NCBI RefSeq assembly: GCF_036884655.1
Contig: NC_088357.1
Location: 45,471,501-45,535,500 of the forward strand
DNA length: 64,000 nucleotides
From: Musa acuminata AAA Group
Lineage: Eukaryota; Streptophyta; Magnoliopsida; Zingiberales; Musaceae
Direction of reading: 5' to 3'
Shown piece after piece: positions 51,330 to 63,419 of this stretch. The notes under the pieces are model-generated. The model was not told the origin of the DNA and ran no database searches. It saw nothing but the letters and a program-made list of their open reading frames with translations. Position 1 is the stretch's first letter, and every line of letters starts with the position of its first letter. The position numbers were made by a program, and so were the translations under genes.

Positions 51330-52460
51330 ATCTTCATACCCTGAGCTCATCTATTTTCGACCTTGCCATGGCGGGCCTTCTTTCTCGATCTGCTCACATA
51401 GGTAGCTCCTAGCGAGGCCTCTTATGTGACTCTTCGCTCTTTCTTGTCACCAGTGCCTTAGCAGCAACATATTGGTTGGCTCGTTGGAGCATCTCGAGAA
51501 TGGTCGTCGGTGGTCTCTCGACTAGTGATCAAAAGAAACTTGAAGGTCGTTGGCCCGTCAAGAACACCTACATATCTAAAGAGGTGTGGGCATTTGGAAC
51601 CCCTCGGATCTCGGTAGCAAAGCGGGTGACGAAGAGGGAGAGGGATTCATCCTCCTTTTGCCTTAGCCCGAGGAGCATGGTCGCGGATGGTTTAGGTCAC
51701 GCACTGGCTAAGAAGTGAAGCTCGAGTTCCTTTGCAAGCTGATCAAAAGACGAGACTGAGGACAACCTTAATCAACTATACCATATCCAAGCCAGGCCTC
51801 AGAGGGTGGTAGGAAATACTCGACACATCAAGATATCAGAAGCACCGTATAGGACCATCTAGGCCCAAAAGGTGGCAACGTGCTCTGCTGGATCAGAGCC
51901 ACCATCATAGGCCTCCAGCACTAGGAGGTGAAAGTTGAGGGGGATAGGCTTGTCCTAAATTTCTTGGATAAATGGAGACCCAACCGAGGTACGTTCCCCG
52001 AGCTCCTCGGATTTATGAAATTCCCTTTAAACCTTGTCTAGGCATCGATTCACTAGCCGCAATTGGGCCCAAAATGATTTGTTCATGGAGTCAGACGATA
52101 GGGTGTTGGCTTCGAGGAAGGTCGAGGCAACGAGTCTGGGCACAGGGATGTTGCGCTTTGTCGTTGGCCTTAGGTGTCTCAATTGCTCCCCGGTTAGGGA
52201 GTGGGCATTTGAAGTTTGAGGTGGCTGGTCGACCAGGGTGGCATTGCGAGGTGTAAGGATGAGCGTAGGTTAGATCATGGGCGACAACTGTGGGGGAGAA
52301 CCATCTGCTAAGATAACTGGGGTATGGGGGGTGTGATGGTCTGCATCATCCCATCTAACGCTTGCACCTAGTGGGTGAGGTTGAGGAACTCCTTGGTTGA
52401 GATAGCAGGCTGCCTCATGATGGTCTCAGGAGGCAACATCCTGGGATAATTGAATAGCCG
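51330..52460 (-). pseudogene. Degenerate Ty3/gypsy gag
   Basis: Minus-strand translation resembles plant gypsy gag. There is a STKEFLNLTH-like start region, then a SSFDQLAKELELHFL word. [19 protein letters not shown] and then [19 protein letters not shown] match the retrotransposon gag domain in order. Several in-frame stops interrupt it (many fit C-to-T decay of Arg or Gln codons), so no protein is possible. Gag normally packages the element RNA. The plus-strand frames at 51476-51718 and 51972-52256 are shadows. Confidence 0.8.
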
Positions 52461-52636
52461 CCAATAGCGGCTCAGGGTTGCAGCCAAGGTATTCCCTTCT
52501 AGGCTCGAAGGAAGTGGGAGTTGCCTCCAAACCCGAAGGCCGGGTGAGTCAAGGGTGGCTCTTCTCTAGGGCACTCTCCCGAGTTGCTCGGTTGGGGGCA
52601 CTTTAGCAACATCGGGCCCTCCTTCTAGCGTCAAAA

Positions 52637-53215
52637 TGTTAGTGAACCTTTACGTCGTGGCCAACGAGTCAGCACGACTTGGTCCAATTCCGGATGTGCA
52701 AGGTCATCCACGCGGAGACTCGGGAAGAGGAAATGCACGTCGAGTCGGGTTGAGCTATGAGTCTTATTGTTTGCTTCTTCGTTGCCAGCCCCTGCACACA
52801 GGTCGAGGTTGGGAGGATAATTTCTCGACTCGACCCTTCCGAAGCTTAAGTTAGAATTGAGTGAAGTAAGGGTGAGTTGAATGTGCGAAAATTCCTCCCG
52901 ATTAAATAGGGTTAGCTTTTATACCTCCAAGAATGAATCAGTCATACGGGGTCAATTAATTGCGGTTGGCTCCTCGGATAGTCGGCTTAAGCTTCTATGC
53001 AAGCGTCGACCGACCTGCACGGATTGGTGCCGCGCAGTACCGTCCCAAGCTTTATAGGATGGTTGTATTATGATGATGTCATTCGTACAGAGGGGGCGAC
53101 AAGCGGCTGCCCACCATGTGTGTGTTGCTCGCCATATCGTACTTGAAGTTTCACGTCTGCATTATCGTATCTGTTGCATGGGTCCATGTGGGCGATACCA
53201 AAATATGCCCTATCA
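52637..53215 (-). repeat. LTR (5' LTR of the minus-strand element)
   Basis: It begins TGTTAGTGAACCTTTACG and ends CCAAAATATGCCCTATCA on the plus strand. On the minus strand it starts TGATAGGG, and it is followed at 52636 by a TTTTGACGC-type primer-site region. Confidence 0.9.
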
Positions 53216-54027
53216 CATATGTGTATAGCCTCTTCTAAAGTTCATAAAATACCAATATGAGACTGAACTATCTTCTCTCTCAAACTCAAAGTAACACTAC
53301 CTTTTTTAGTTTTAAGTCATAAAAAGTATTTTAATTCTATAAGGCTATCATTTTTGTAAATTTTACCTTTGAGTGGTTGGAAGGAGCATATAACTCAAAT
53401 CATTTCAAGAACTTTGATCATCACAGCATGATTTAGTGCCATATTTTCAAAGGGAATACTGTTGTGAGGATATCAAACTTCCCCAGTGTTTCTTAGATTT
53501 GCAGGCTCCATTATGATATTTATGTAAATGTATTTCAGTTCAATTTTAAGTTGAAGGAATAGATTACTGAAGTGTAGTACAGTAATCAGTTCAATTTTCT
53601 CATGAGATGTCTTTATCTGTAGAAATGACATCTGAGAACAAATTGCTTGTGAGGAATTCCAAAATAGACTTAAAGAGGAACTTTTAGGCAGGCCTTTGTG
53701 GATCAGCACATAGCAGATGTGATTTGCAACCTCAAGATGACATGGATTTGTCACAACTAAAGCCAACATGAGCATGTGATGTAGCTTTTGGTTTTGGAAA
53801 GCCAGGCAATGTGTCATGTTGTGAACAGTCATTTTTGTTGTCATGCCACACAACAAGATCTATTAATTCTCTGCTCCTCAGTAGCAGAAACAGTAATTAT
53901 GAGTAATAACAGCTCTGTGATTTGATTGCCAATATCATCTGAACTTTATTAAATGGATCTGACAAATGATATTATCTCAGAATCTTATCATACAAGTGAT
54001 TCAGCTAAGAAAAATGAACAAATCACT
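53216..54027. other. Intergenic, 3' flank of the GH17 gene
   Basis: No gene is seen. The 127-codon minus-strand frame 53473-53856 lies in what should be the 3' UTR or flank of the GH17 gene. It has no recognisable domain and AT-rich composition, so I leave it out. Confidence 0.5.
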
Positions 54028-57000
54028 CTAGAAGAACAAAAGTGCAAGGACTGATACAAACACCATCAGCAATGGCGCAAAGGAGCAAGCTGAAGCAGAT
54101 GAAACAATCTGGATGGTGAAGTTGCAGTCAGCTGTTGAGGGGTTCTGTGTCGTCTCCACAGCAAGTCCTTGAAAGAAGCAGCTTTGGGCCATTTGGTTCT
54201 GAACCTGGAAGTACATGTTGAAGGCAAAAGATGCATTCCCATTGGCATCCAAGCCATTGCAAGTAGACCCATAGTCAAGTGCAGTGCAATCTGATCTTGA
54301 ACATGCATAGTTGATGTTGTCCCCCAGCTTGCTCATGTCACCACCACCATTTGGGTTGAACATGCACCACTTCTGAGGCAGGTATTGCACCCCCTTTGCG
54401 GCCACAGGCATCATGTTCTGTCCCTGCCCAGAAGGATCCAGTGCGTACTTTGGTTGCCCGTCATACTTAAAGATCCCCCAGTGGCGTTCAAAGTTCCCCG
54501 GGTCAATGCTTTTGGCATCTTCATCGATCAAGCTGAACATGTACACTTCAATGTACTGGTTGGGACGGAGAGGTGTCCCTCGATTCACTGTTAAACGCCT
54601 CAGCAGGCCATTGTAGAACCTCTGAGCGTAGGAGACCTTGGCATTTATGTCACCATCGGTAGGCCAGCCAACCTCTCCAACAATGATCGGCAAATTGCCC
54701 AGGCCAACTGCATTCAGAGCTGAGACCAGCGTATCAAAGTTGGCATCAAACACATTAGTGTACTGAATTCCATTGTCCACAACAGGAGTGGATGTGCCAT
54801 CAAAGAAAGCATAGTCCACAGGGAAGTTGGGATTATCATATAAGCTCAGGAATGGGTATATGTTGACGGTGAAGGGCGCGCCGCTCTGGTTGAGGAACAT
54901 GACAATCTCAGTCATGAGGTCGTTGATGTCAGCTCTGAATCTCCCAGCTGAGGGGACAGGATTGCTAACAGGTGAGTTGTAGACATCAGCATTGAGAGGC
55001 ACCGTGGCCTTAATCGTGTCGCCGATTCCTGCATTGTTGAGAGCAGTTTGGACGTTCTGAAGGGCCGGCAATGTCAAGTTCAAGAATGAGCCATTGTAGG
55101 TTGTGAGGAAGGGCTCATTACCAACTGCTACATATCTGAAAGAGAGAAAGAAACAGCAAGGTTTTACTTTGTGCTTCACTGTTGTTACTGAAAACCAGAG
55201 ATCAATGTACCAAATATGCGTGCATATCTTAGTTTGCAATTTCCATTATTGTGATGGTGAATAACACAAAAAAATTAATCCTCATAAGGCCATAGACAAT
55301 GGATTTACATAAATCACCATAGAGAAAAGTAGTGATCAGATGTTACGCAATCCACGTCTGTTGCAAATGGACTCCTAAGGTGCTGTTTTAAGTGAGGAAA
55401 GTAAAAGCAGATCAAAGTCTCATATGAGATAAGGACAAACACTTGCTCATGCTTCTTGCAAGTAGATGGCAGCAGTGTTGTAGAAAGTTATTTGCAGCAA
55501 TGTCTAAAACACAAGAATCCAAGTCATCAAAAAAATATCAAAGAAAATGTCACATAAGAATGTTTCTTTTAAATGTTTTTATTGCAAGAAATCACATGTT
55601 CCATCATCACCATTACTTTCATTATTTGGATTAGTATCTGCATGTTTTGTGCCTAACCTGTTTATCCATGAAACCCCAAACAATGTGGACTTGAGATTCA
55701 TAGAAGCAATAGTCCAAATTCACAAGTTTCTTTCAATTAAGAGTGTTTCTTTCAAATCTTTCCATAGCAAAAAAAACATCATGTTACATCATCGCCGTTT
55801 CTCATACATAAATTGAATTAGGAGCTGCAATTTGTTGCACCGAAACTGTTTACACTTGAACTCCATGTTACATCTTCATTCATAAGTTTGCTCCAAAAGC
55901 TAGTTCTCGTGATAACTATTCATTCAATATCGATCAAGCCTTAGAAAGTACACACCTTTCAACTAAGACTTCAATACTGCTCTCTCTATTTCTCAGCACA
56001 AATTCCTAAATGGAGAAGAGGATATCCAATTATGAACATTGTGCACCTTGTTCTCCTTCATTAGGAAGCAGAACTATAGGCTCCTTGCAAAAGTGTCTTA
56101 AGTAGATCCTTAATTGTCTCCCATCCAAACCTCAATATCAATTGGGTAAAGAAAAGCTAGGCTCCAGCTTCTTATACAACTAGTGACACATGTATATGAA
56201 TCGATGAAGAAACATTGTTAGAATATCAACATCACAAATCATGTAGAACTCATCAAAAGATACTAAGTTTATGAGAGGCAGAAAAGTGGATGTGCAACTG
56301 ATTGCTAGCTGAAATTTGAAGATTGTGAAGGAAATAAATACTTGGCCACACAAAGGATTGTTCTTGCCAAACATAAACTACCGAAAAAGTAGTATTAATG
56401 GAAACCTGAAGCTTTTCGGTTAATGAAGATGAACCTCCAATATACAGCAAAATTTCCAAATGCACTCAGGTTTAAAACTTCCCTTCAGAGAGATAAAAGG
56501 AACCCAGTAAATTAATACCACAGTAGAACTGAAGCAATCGATGAGAGGAAATTAATGCCAAACAACCCATATCATCCAAGATGCTGAAATCACTCGGCAC
56601 ACAGATAAAAATGACATGTTTCTGAATCTAAACCTTGAGAAAAGGTAAGACGGAGAAATCATGAAACATTTTTGTAGCATCCAAATCAGGTTGTCGAGTT
56701 CATACTCACTTGATGTTCACTCCTCCCTGGAAATTGTATCGAGTGACATTCTGATTCACCCACTTCTTGGCTGTCTCATAATCGATCATGTATCCGAGCA
56801 TATTGTTTGGAATGGCTACCATCACCTCGATCCCAGAACCAGCCAGCGCGTTCATGGTGGCAGCATCAGCATCAAAAATCTTAACTTTCCTGATCCCATT
56901 ATCCTTCAAGAGCTGCACGACGATCTTTGGCGGCAGCGGGTGTGTCGCCATCGTCCCCCAGTTCACTCCAAGGCCATCAGCACAAGAACAACATATTCCA

Positions 57001-57038
57001 ACAACGATGAGACATATGGAGATCTGGTAAGCTGACAT
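54028..57038 (-). CDS. GH17 glucan endo-1,3-beta-glucosidase with X8 domain, GPI-anchor type, 478 aa
   Basis: Two coding exons, 57038-56710 and 55135-54028, keep phase across a 1.57-kb intron placed just before YVAVGNEP, a position usual for this family. The 478-residue product has a signal peptide (about residues 1-22). The GH17 barrel runs from GVNWGTMATHPLPP to about residue 345, with acid/base E117 (VGNEPF) and nucleophile E264 (VGEVGWPT). A linker follows, then a Cys-rich X8/CBM43 module at about 366-450 (C367, C388, C393, C402, C429, C447). The C-terminal hydrophobic tail (about 461-478) is typical of a GPI signal. It would hydrolyse or bind callose at the cell surface, for example at plasmodesmata or growing walls. 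ATG 57038 was chosen over 57068 because the signal peptide begins there. Confidence 0.95.
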
Positions 57039-57332
57039 ACTTTTTCTCACAGAGAAATCTCCAAACACAAGATAAGCTGGAGCCGAGGCTTCTAATGGAA
57101 TGAGTTGGTTAGAGTAACTTTATTCAAGAAAGATATCCAACTAAGAAACACAACGGATGGATGTTTGGGATGATGATAGGAATTGGCGTAGTGGGTAGAA
57201 CTGAGAAGGATACTGTCGACAACCTTGTCTTGTGTTCTTTTATTATGATGAAGACAAGGACAGGGACGGAGATAAGCTTAGATAAGAACCGACCAAGAAC
57301 CACAGGAGAGAAAAGAGAAAAGGAGGAGCCAA

Positions 57333-57341
57333 CTTTATAAA
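57333..57341 (-). promoter_or_regulatory. TATA box of the GH17 gene
   Basis: TTTATAAAG on the minus strand lies about 295 bases upstream of the ATG, followed by a C/T-rich leader. No competing TATA element is closer to the gene in this orientation. Confidence 0.65.
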
Positions 57342-60300
57342 CCACAGAATCACCACGGCAAATGTCCTGAAAGTGATTGAATTCCCAAGAAGGCAACTTC
57401 TAGCGACGGAAAACAGAGGAGAAGGAAGGCAGGTGACCAGAAAACTCAACTAAAGGTGACGAATTTGAGCAATCTTTCGCCACCAGAGCTCTGCGTTCTC
57501 CACAAGCTACTCGAAATCAGCGGCGCGAGATGAAGAAGAGAAGCCAAAACGCTGCCTTTGGATCCAAGAAGGAAACTTTGCAGCCGAGTCTTATCGAGTG
57601 CAAGAAGACGCAAGCAATAGCTTCAAATGATCCAACTTTTGGTAATGAATTGTTGGATAGAGAGAAAGTGCTAAAAAAGAACTGTAGAATCCAAGCAAAC
57701 AACGTACCAAAAACTTATTATAAATCTTTTTAATCGGGGAGAATATGAGGTACCAAAAACTGGAAGGGTGAACAGCTCTGTAAGCATTAAACAAAGGAAA
57801 AAGTGGAAGCTTTTGAGAGGCGCTTGAGGCGATTCCCACTGCCCAAAAGGGGTCGAAAAGTTTCAGCTTTTGACGTTCCCCTTTTCCCCTCGCTCGATTC
57901 GCGGAGTGATCAGATCGAGAGCGCGACTCTTTGAGGGCATTAAAGTCATTTCAATTCGCCGGCAATCTACTGTGACAGCACAACAGGTCGGCTTCCGACC
58001 ACGAGCTGACATGGCGCAGTGTCCGGATCCATCGTCAGCCCACGTTGCGGCGGATAACGGAGTTGACCGTCGCGGTAGCTCCGTAACATCGAAGGGCGTC
58101 TTTGTAAATACGGGAAGGTTTGGTGTCGGCTGCATGTGGATTTGGGGGTGACGTGGACGGCAGCGATGCGATGGACGGCAGCCGACATATCCGAAAGTAT
58201 CGGCCGATACGGCTGCTTGCTTTTACCGAGATAACGGGCAGAGGAGAGTTACATATGATGGCATTAGATGGGGGTTTTGGGATTTTTGAGAAGGGAAGTA
58301 CAATGAACAGTAAAGATAATAAATTGTGGGGAAATTGGTTCCAGAAACCAAATTTTAATACTATTTTCCTCAATAATATATATATATATATAGTAGAAAA
58401 AAAGAAAATATTAGGATATTTTTATGTAATATTTCATCTTCATATTTTATCGTTCGATTTTTCATTAATCAAAAGATAAATTTTGATTCTATTTTATTAT
58501 TTCAACAAGTTTTGTAATAAATGTAACTTTATGAGAACTATATTTTGTTTTATTTCTTCAAAAATAATTATGTTTTTTTTAAGATTAAATTGGATTCTAA
58601 GAACAGTTCTATAATTTTGAGATAATCTATTGGTAGGTTCCATTTGTAGTTGGATGTACATTTATGATCATTATTAGGGTAGTATTTCAATTTCATCATC
58701 ATAGAATGATCTAAACTTGACAATATTCATTAATTTAATATGATATTATAGTGAAAATTCATGAGCTTTAATCAAATTAATCATTCAACATAAGTTTTAA
58801 GTATTGAGTTTGTGCCATTTTGGAGGAGTATTAAGAATATAAGTGCATTAATTTTTACCTTAGTTGTCAACTTAAGCTTTTAGATTGTTTGACAATGATC
58901 AATTATTTAATTATAATTTTTCAGTAAGTAAAATAGCAAATAAATAAAGGATATCTTAATAAAAAAATTGAAATTGTATTTAAGGTGAGAATAGTGTCAA
59001 ATATGATCATTATGAGATCACCAAAATTAATAAAAAAAACATATTTCTCCTTTGTATTTATTTGGTAGCTCAGATGGTTGTGTATCCATAATCTTGATGG
59101 ATCTAATAAATGAACCCTTACTGTGCCCACAACTCCTTTAATTTTATACATTTCCTCTCCCCCCATGTGGGGGTTTGATGCTTTTAATTGTATTGGAAAA
59201 ACAAAAAAGTGAGAGAAGAGATAATAATAATAATAATAAAACTTCAAAACTCATGAATTCAGGTTGAACATAATGGCCAATTTCCAAGATATGCAAGATC
59301 TGGTAGGTTCCAGTACCAAAGGGTTTTTAAATTATCTCTATCCACTTGTAACAGTGAAGAAAGAATCCAACTCAAAGAACTCCAAAAGAGAAAGGTGGAA
59401 TGTCCATGTCATATCTTCAATTGCTTTTTTGATTGCCAACACAAGATTCCTTTTGGACACTGATATGTTCTTGAATTTAGAGGCATGCTTCAAAAGGCCA
59501 AAAGATGAGTCATTAAGATGAAACAGAACAAAATTGTAGGTGATGCTCCAACATTGTCTTTTGTAAATGTCATATTAGGTTACTTACATCTAGGTACCTC
59601 CATTATGGCATATTTATAATTCAAAATATGAGCTCAATAGACATGAGTGTGAAAGCAATATCAGAATAAATTTACTTGTGTTGTTTGATCTTTGTAAAAT
59701 TAGTTTCTTTATCTTTTGGGGTCCTTGAGATGTTTGGCATTAATTCATATGAAAACATGATGGAACAAGTAAATATGTCAAAGTCAGAGCATCTTTGGGA
59801 GTCAACCCATGCTACTGTTGCAGAAGAATTCATAAAATAAGCAGCTGATTAGGTATTAAAGATGGTTGATGGGTTTGGTCCTCATTTGTAAAGCTTGAAA
59901 GAGATGCCAATGCCAATTATTTTGTGTTGCTTGAAGAGTATCAATCTTGGGAAAATGTTAACAAAGTCATCTTCCTCTTCCATGGAATTTGAATGGCAGC
60001 AATTCATCTTGGAACTAGCTAATGAAAACATACTAAAGGACACTTTTTGGAGAACATGCCATGGTGTAAGGCAACTTGCCTACTGAAGTTGAAGTGCAGA
60101 CAGGGTTCAAGTTCTGTAACACCATTTGGTTAAGATTATGTTGTCACAGATTAGACAAGAAGTTTGAGTTTAATCAGAATTAGACCTGAATATGGTTTAT
60201 GCAACACAAACATCATAAGATTATTAGACCATTAATCACAAGATTTATCAAGATTTTGATTCAAGTGAAGGAAATACCTTCAGATATTTGGAGATAAATG

Positions 60301-61289
60301 CAGCTGCAGCATTCTCTATGTAAGCTGGAAGCCTTGCTCACAGCCTTACTTGCTTACCACTCATAGATAGCACATGATATGCTTTGAAATACCCACCACA
60401 TAAAGCTCTTTTTGGATGATGGATGAAGGAGAATTCTCTTCAATCCAAATCCTTTTCACTGTAAGGGAACATGTCAAAAGTTACAATGATGATTTGTTAT
60501 GCTGCAAGCATTTCACTTCTGGTTTTGCTGGAAATCCATTAGATTGAGACTGTTAACTGATTCAGATGATTAGGAATAATGCCAAAACCCTTCCACCTCA
60601 CCTATCAATATTATATCACCCTTCTGCATCACATCATATAAATGACATAGAAGAAAAAACCCCAGCAGTGCCCCTTTCACTCGCATTATCTTTGAGATGT
60701 CAGCATCAAGTGTCAGCAAACAGTCACCAATTAGTTCCAACATCTTCCAATAAATTTCATGTTAGGTATATGTGGGTTAGTAAACCTCACTGGTTGTCAG
60801 GCCTCAATCAGTAAATAAAACAGTTCCCAGCAATAATGATGATCAACCTACTTCAGATGATGGATGCAGAAATGTATGTGGCATTTTCTATACACTTCTA
60901 GAGCATGGTTCCATGATACATCACCAGACAAGTATCAAGATGCTGAAATCTGCACATTAATACATGAATTAATGCATTGCTTGTGCATTAAAACTAGTCA
61001 TGGACAGAAAAATCCAAGAATATGTGAGAGAGTTTGTCTTATCAGTGGGGAGGCATGGCTGATGAGATACTGATTCATAAGAAATGCCTTCACTAGAAGA
61101 ATGCAGACAAGGTGAGACATGACCAGAAGATTCAACTGCCATAAAAGTGATTTTTATCTGCTTCAAGTTCTTTGGATAAAATATTTTATTCTCTTTTTTT
61201 CTTCATGAAAAAAAAACCTAATAACTGATGCAAAAGAGAAGATTCATCTGTCACATAGACAGAAGTACTTTGGGATCCTATTAGAGTTG
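57342..61289. other. Promoter-distal and AT-rich intergenic DNA
   Basis: A GC-richer block at about 57840-58250 carries overlapping frames on both strands without domains. From 58480 onward the DNA is AT-rich. Simple repeats include TA at about 58376-58391 and AAT at about 59222-59239. Frames at 59264-59521 and 59895-60086 show no recognisable family. No RNA gene was found. Confidence 0.5.
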
Positions 61290-62474
61290 TTTTTTCTCTT
61301 TTTGATGAAAATTTTAATTTTTAAGAGTGATATAAAAGACATGTTTGATAACTTTATCTCTATTTTTCGCGTCAAGAAGTTATCTCTAATAATTTTGTGA
61401 GAAAAAAAGCCTATTTCACTTTTTTGGAATTATATCTCTGAACTTTGTACCTTTCAGATCTTCTAATCTTTTTGGGAAATAAAATTATTATCAGCTAATG
61501 AGATTATGTGCTTTTGAAATAGACCCAAATGACAGTAAATATATCATGACAAAATTAAAATCCAAATAATAATGGAAAAAACTTATTTCTTTCACTTCTT
61601 TTGAAAATATTTCTCTAAGATTTGTGTGGATCAGATTTTCTAATCTCCTCGAGAATTAAAATTCTTATCAACTAAAAATAAATAAATATTTTCATGAAAT
61701 TTATACTTTTAAAGAGACCCAAAAAGCCTATTTAAACTTAAAGACTGATGCAAAATACATGCTTGATAACTTCATATCTACATTTGCTTGTAGAAATTAC
61801 TTCTAATAATTTTGTAACATAAAATATATTTCATTTTTTTGAACCAAAATAATACTAGAAAAAAATTATTTCTTCCACTATTTTTTTAGTTATCTAAAAT
61901 GTAAGCCCGGTTAGATCTTCGAATCTTGATGAGAATTAAAACTCTTACCAACTTAAAATGAAGAAATGTTTTCATGAAACATATCCTTTTAAAAGAGACC
62001 AAACACCAAATAGTACTATACAAAAAATAATTATTTCATCCACTATTTATATAATATTTTCTATAAAATTCATTTCCTTTAATCTCCTAATCTTCTCAGT
62101 AATTAAAATTATTACCAGATTAAATTGAACAAATATTTTCATTCAATACATATTTTTATATGAGACTAAATACAGATATCACCAAAAAAATTTCATTTTT
62201 TAGAACTTAAATAATACTATACAAAAAGAATTAATTCTTCCACTATTTTCGGAAATATGTATCTAAGCTTTGTGTCCATTGATCTAAATATTTTCTCAAC
62301 TATTAAACTATTAGCAGACTAAAATGAATAATGTATATATATGTATATATATACTTTAAAAGAAGGAGACCCAAAAACCAATATACATATATATATATAT
62401 ACTTTAAAAAAAGGAGACCCAAAAACCAATATAGATCAAAACAAAAGGTATTTTCAACACATTAAAATTAAAAA

Positions 62475-62545
62475 TGCACCAGCCGGGAATCGAACCCGGG
62501 TCTGTACCGTGGCAGGGTACTATTCTACCACTAGACCACTGGTGC
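62475..62545 (-). tRNA. tRNA-Gly (GCC), copy 1
   Basis: The 71-base minus-strand gene folds as a complete cloverleaf. The acceptor stem is GCACCAG with CTGGTGC, the discriminator base is A, and the D-arm TGGTCTAGTGGTAGAAT contains box A. The anticodon stem GTACC/GGTAC has loop CTGCCAC with anticodon GCC. The T-arm CCGGGTTCGATTCCCGG contains box B. A TTTTT run follows within a few bases as Pol III terminator. It decodes GGC/GGU codons. No lesion is visible. Confidence 0.98.
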
Positions 62546-62828
62546 GATGATGAATTGTTTTTGACAAATATTTATTTCAGAAAATATCCTACATTTTTAG
62601 AACTTAAATAATACTATACAAAAGAATTAATTCTTCAACTATTTTCGAAAATATGTATCTAAACTTTTCGTTCATTGATCTAAATATTTTCTCAACTATT
62701 AAACTATTAGCATACTAAAATGAATAAATTATATATATATATATATATACTTTAAAAAAAGGAGACCCAAAAACCAATATAGATTTAAACAAAAGGTCTT
62801 TTCAACACATTAAAATTAAAATTAAAAT

Positions 62829-62899
62829 TGCACCAGCCGGGAATCGAACCCGGGTCTGTACCGTGGCAGGGTACTATTCTACCACTAGACCACTGGTGC
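62829..62899 (-). tRNA. tRNA-Gly (GCC), copy 2
   Basis: It is identical to copy 1 over the 71 mature positions as far as I can read, with the same GCC anticodon, box A and box B. The 3' flank on the minus strand carries TTTT runs that can terminate Pol III. Flanks resemble those of copy 1, so both come from one tandem duplication. Confidence 0.98.
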
Positions 62900-63155
62900 G
62901 ATGTTGGATAATTTATCATAATATCTTTATATATACACATATATAAATTATATGTAATGTTAATATAGCTTTTAGCATGCAGATCACAACCAGACGCCAA
63001 CGACAGAGCATACTCTGCAATGTTCATCCTCTCTCGTTGGTAACACAATGAAGAGCACTCTGAGAAAGCAATCCGAACTCCATCACCATTAATGGACAGC
63101 AGCAGTAGTACTGCAAGCTGCTAGCTTCTCCTTCCCCAGCTATCATGGAGACTTC

Positions 63156-63419
63156 TCAGTTCTCTCCACTGCAATCATCCCTCACTTCTCCTGCTTGACA
63201 CAAACAACAATGGTAACTGACAGACTCCATGAAGCAACTGCAAATGGCTTCACTCATCTCTTCTCCAACACATCTCTCCTCAGAGAGTTTGAGAGCCCTC
63301 ATGCATGCTTCCTCCCACAGATCTACACGAGAATTGGATCCTCCACTGCTGTACTCATGGCAACAGTTCATCTTGGATCCCGAGTTTACCTGCTGTTGTG
63401 TCACAAGAGAAGAGGCCAA
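63156..63419 (-). CDS. Hypothetical small Cys-rich ORF (87 aa), doubtful
   Basis: This open frame from ATG 63419 encodes 87 acidic residues with ten cysteines (19, 20, 39, 50, 60, 62, 71, 72, 74, 83), including CSC and CCLC. There is no signal peptide or transmembrane span, and I recognise no family. Overlapping plus-strand frames of similar length reduce the weight of the reading. The sequence is less AT-rich than its surroundings, which is why I list it. It may be part of a longer spliced gene or not coding at all. Confidence 0.2.
   Translation of the reverse strand: MASSLVTQQQVNSGSKMNCCHEYSSGGSNSRVDLWEEACMRALKLSEERCVGEEMSEAICSCFMESVSYHCCLCQAGEVRDDCSGEN

Larger units (their letters stand above)
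48890..53215 (-). mobile_element. Non-autonomous gypsy-like LTR retroelement, gag-only with internal tandem arrays
   Basis: Two direct terminal repeats (48890-49407 and 52637-53215) bound a 4.3-kb element. LTRs start TG and end CA. Read on the minus strand, the element runs from 53215 to 48890. A polypurine tract (about 49420-49408) abuts the downstream LTR, and a primer-site-like TGACGCTAGAAGG follows the upstream LTR at about 52635. Only a stop-ridden gag is recognisable. No protease, reverse transcriptase, RNase H or integrase was seen. The place of pol is taken by tandem repeats. The five flanking bases (TGTAT and CATAT) are not an exact duplication but differ only by two transitions. The layout resembles TR-GAG/LARD-type non-autonomous elements. 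LTR divergence looks considerable, so it is old. Confidence 0.88.
61290..62900. repeat. AT-rich degenerate tandem array enclosing the tRNA-Gly genes
   Basis: A block with the order AATAATACTATACAAAA, TTCTTCCACTATTTT, TCTCAACTATTAAA and GAGACCCAAAAACC recurs imperfectly. Starts of the AATAATACTA-like word lie near 61567, 61849, 62011, 62209 and 62605. Early units are badly eroded. The last two are similar and each ends in a tRNA-Gly gene, the tRNA copies lying 354 bases apart. TA runs (about 62335-62402 and 62729-62748) lie within the units. Confidence 0.75.

Noticed and set aside
53473..53856. 127-codon minus-strand frame downstream of the GH17 gene
   Set aside because: AT-rich, no domain, and in the position of the GH17 3' flank.
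59060..59115. GGTAGCTCAGATGGTTG resembling a tRNA/SINE box A
   Set aside because: No box B at the right distance, no cloverleaf and no poly-A or T-run ends. Likely chance or an extremely decayed SINE.
59264..60086. Frames of 85 and 63 codons as a possible unknown gene
   Set aside because: No domain, no convincing splice pairing and composition like the surrounding intergenic DNA.
62341..62550. 69-codon plus-strand frame over tRNA copy 1
   Set aside because: It is produced by TA repeats and the antisense of a perfect tRNA-Gly gene.
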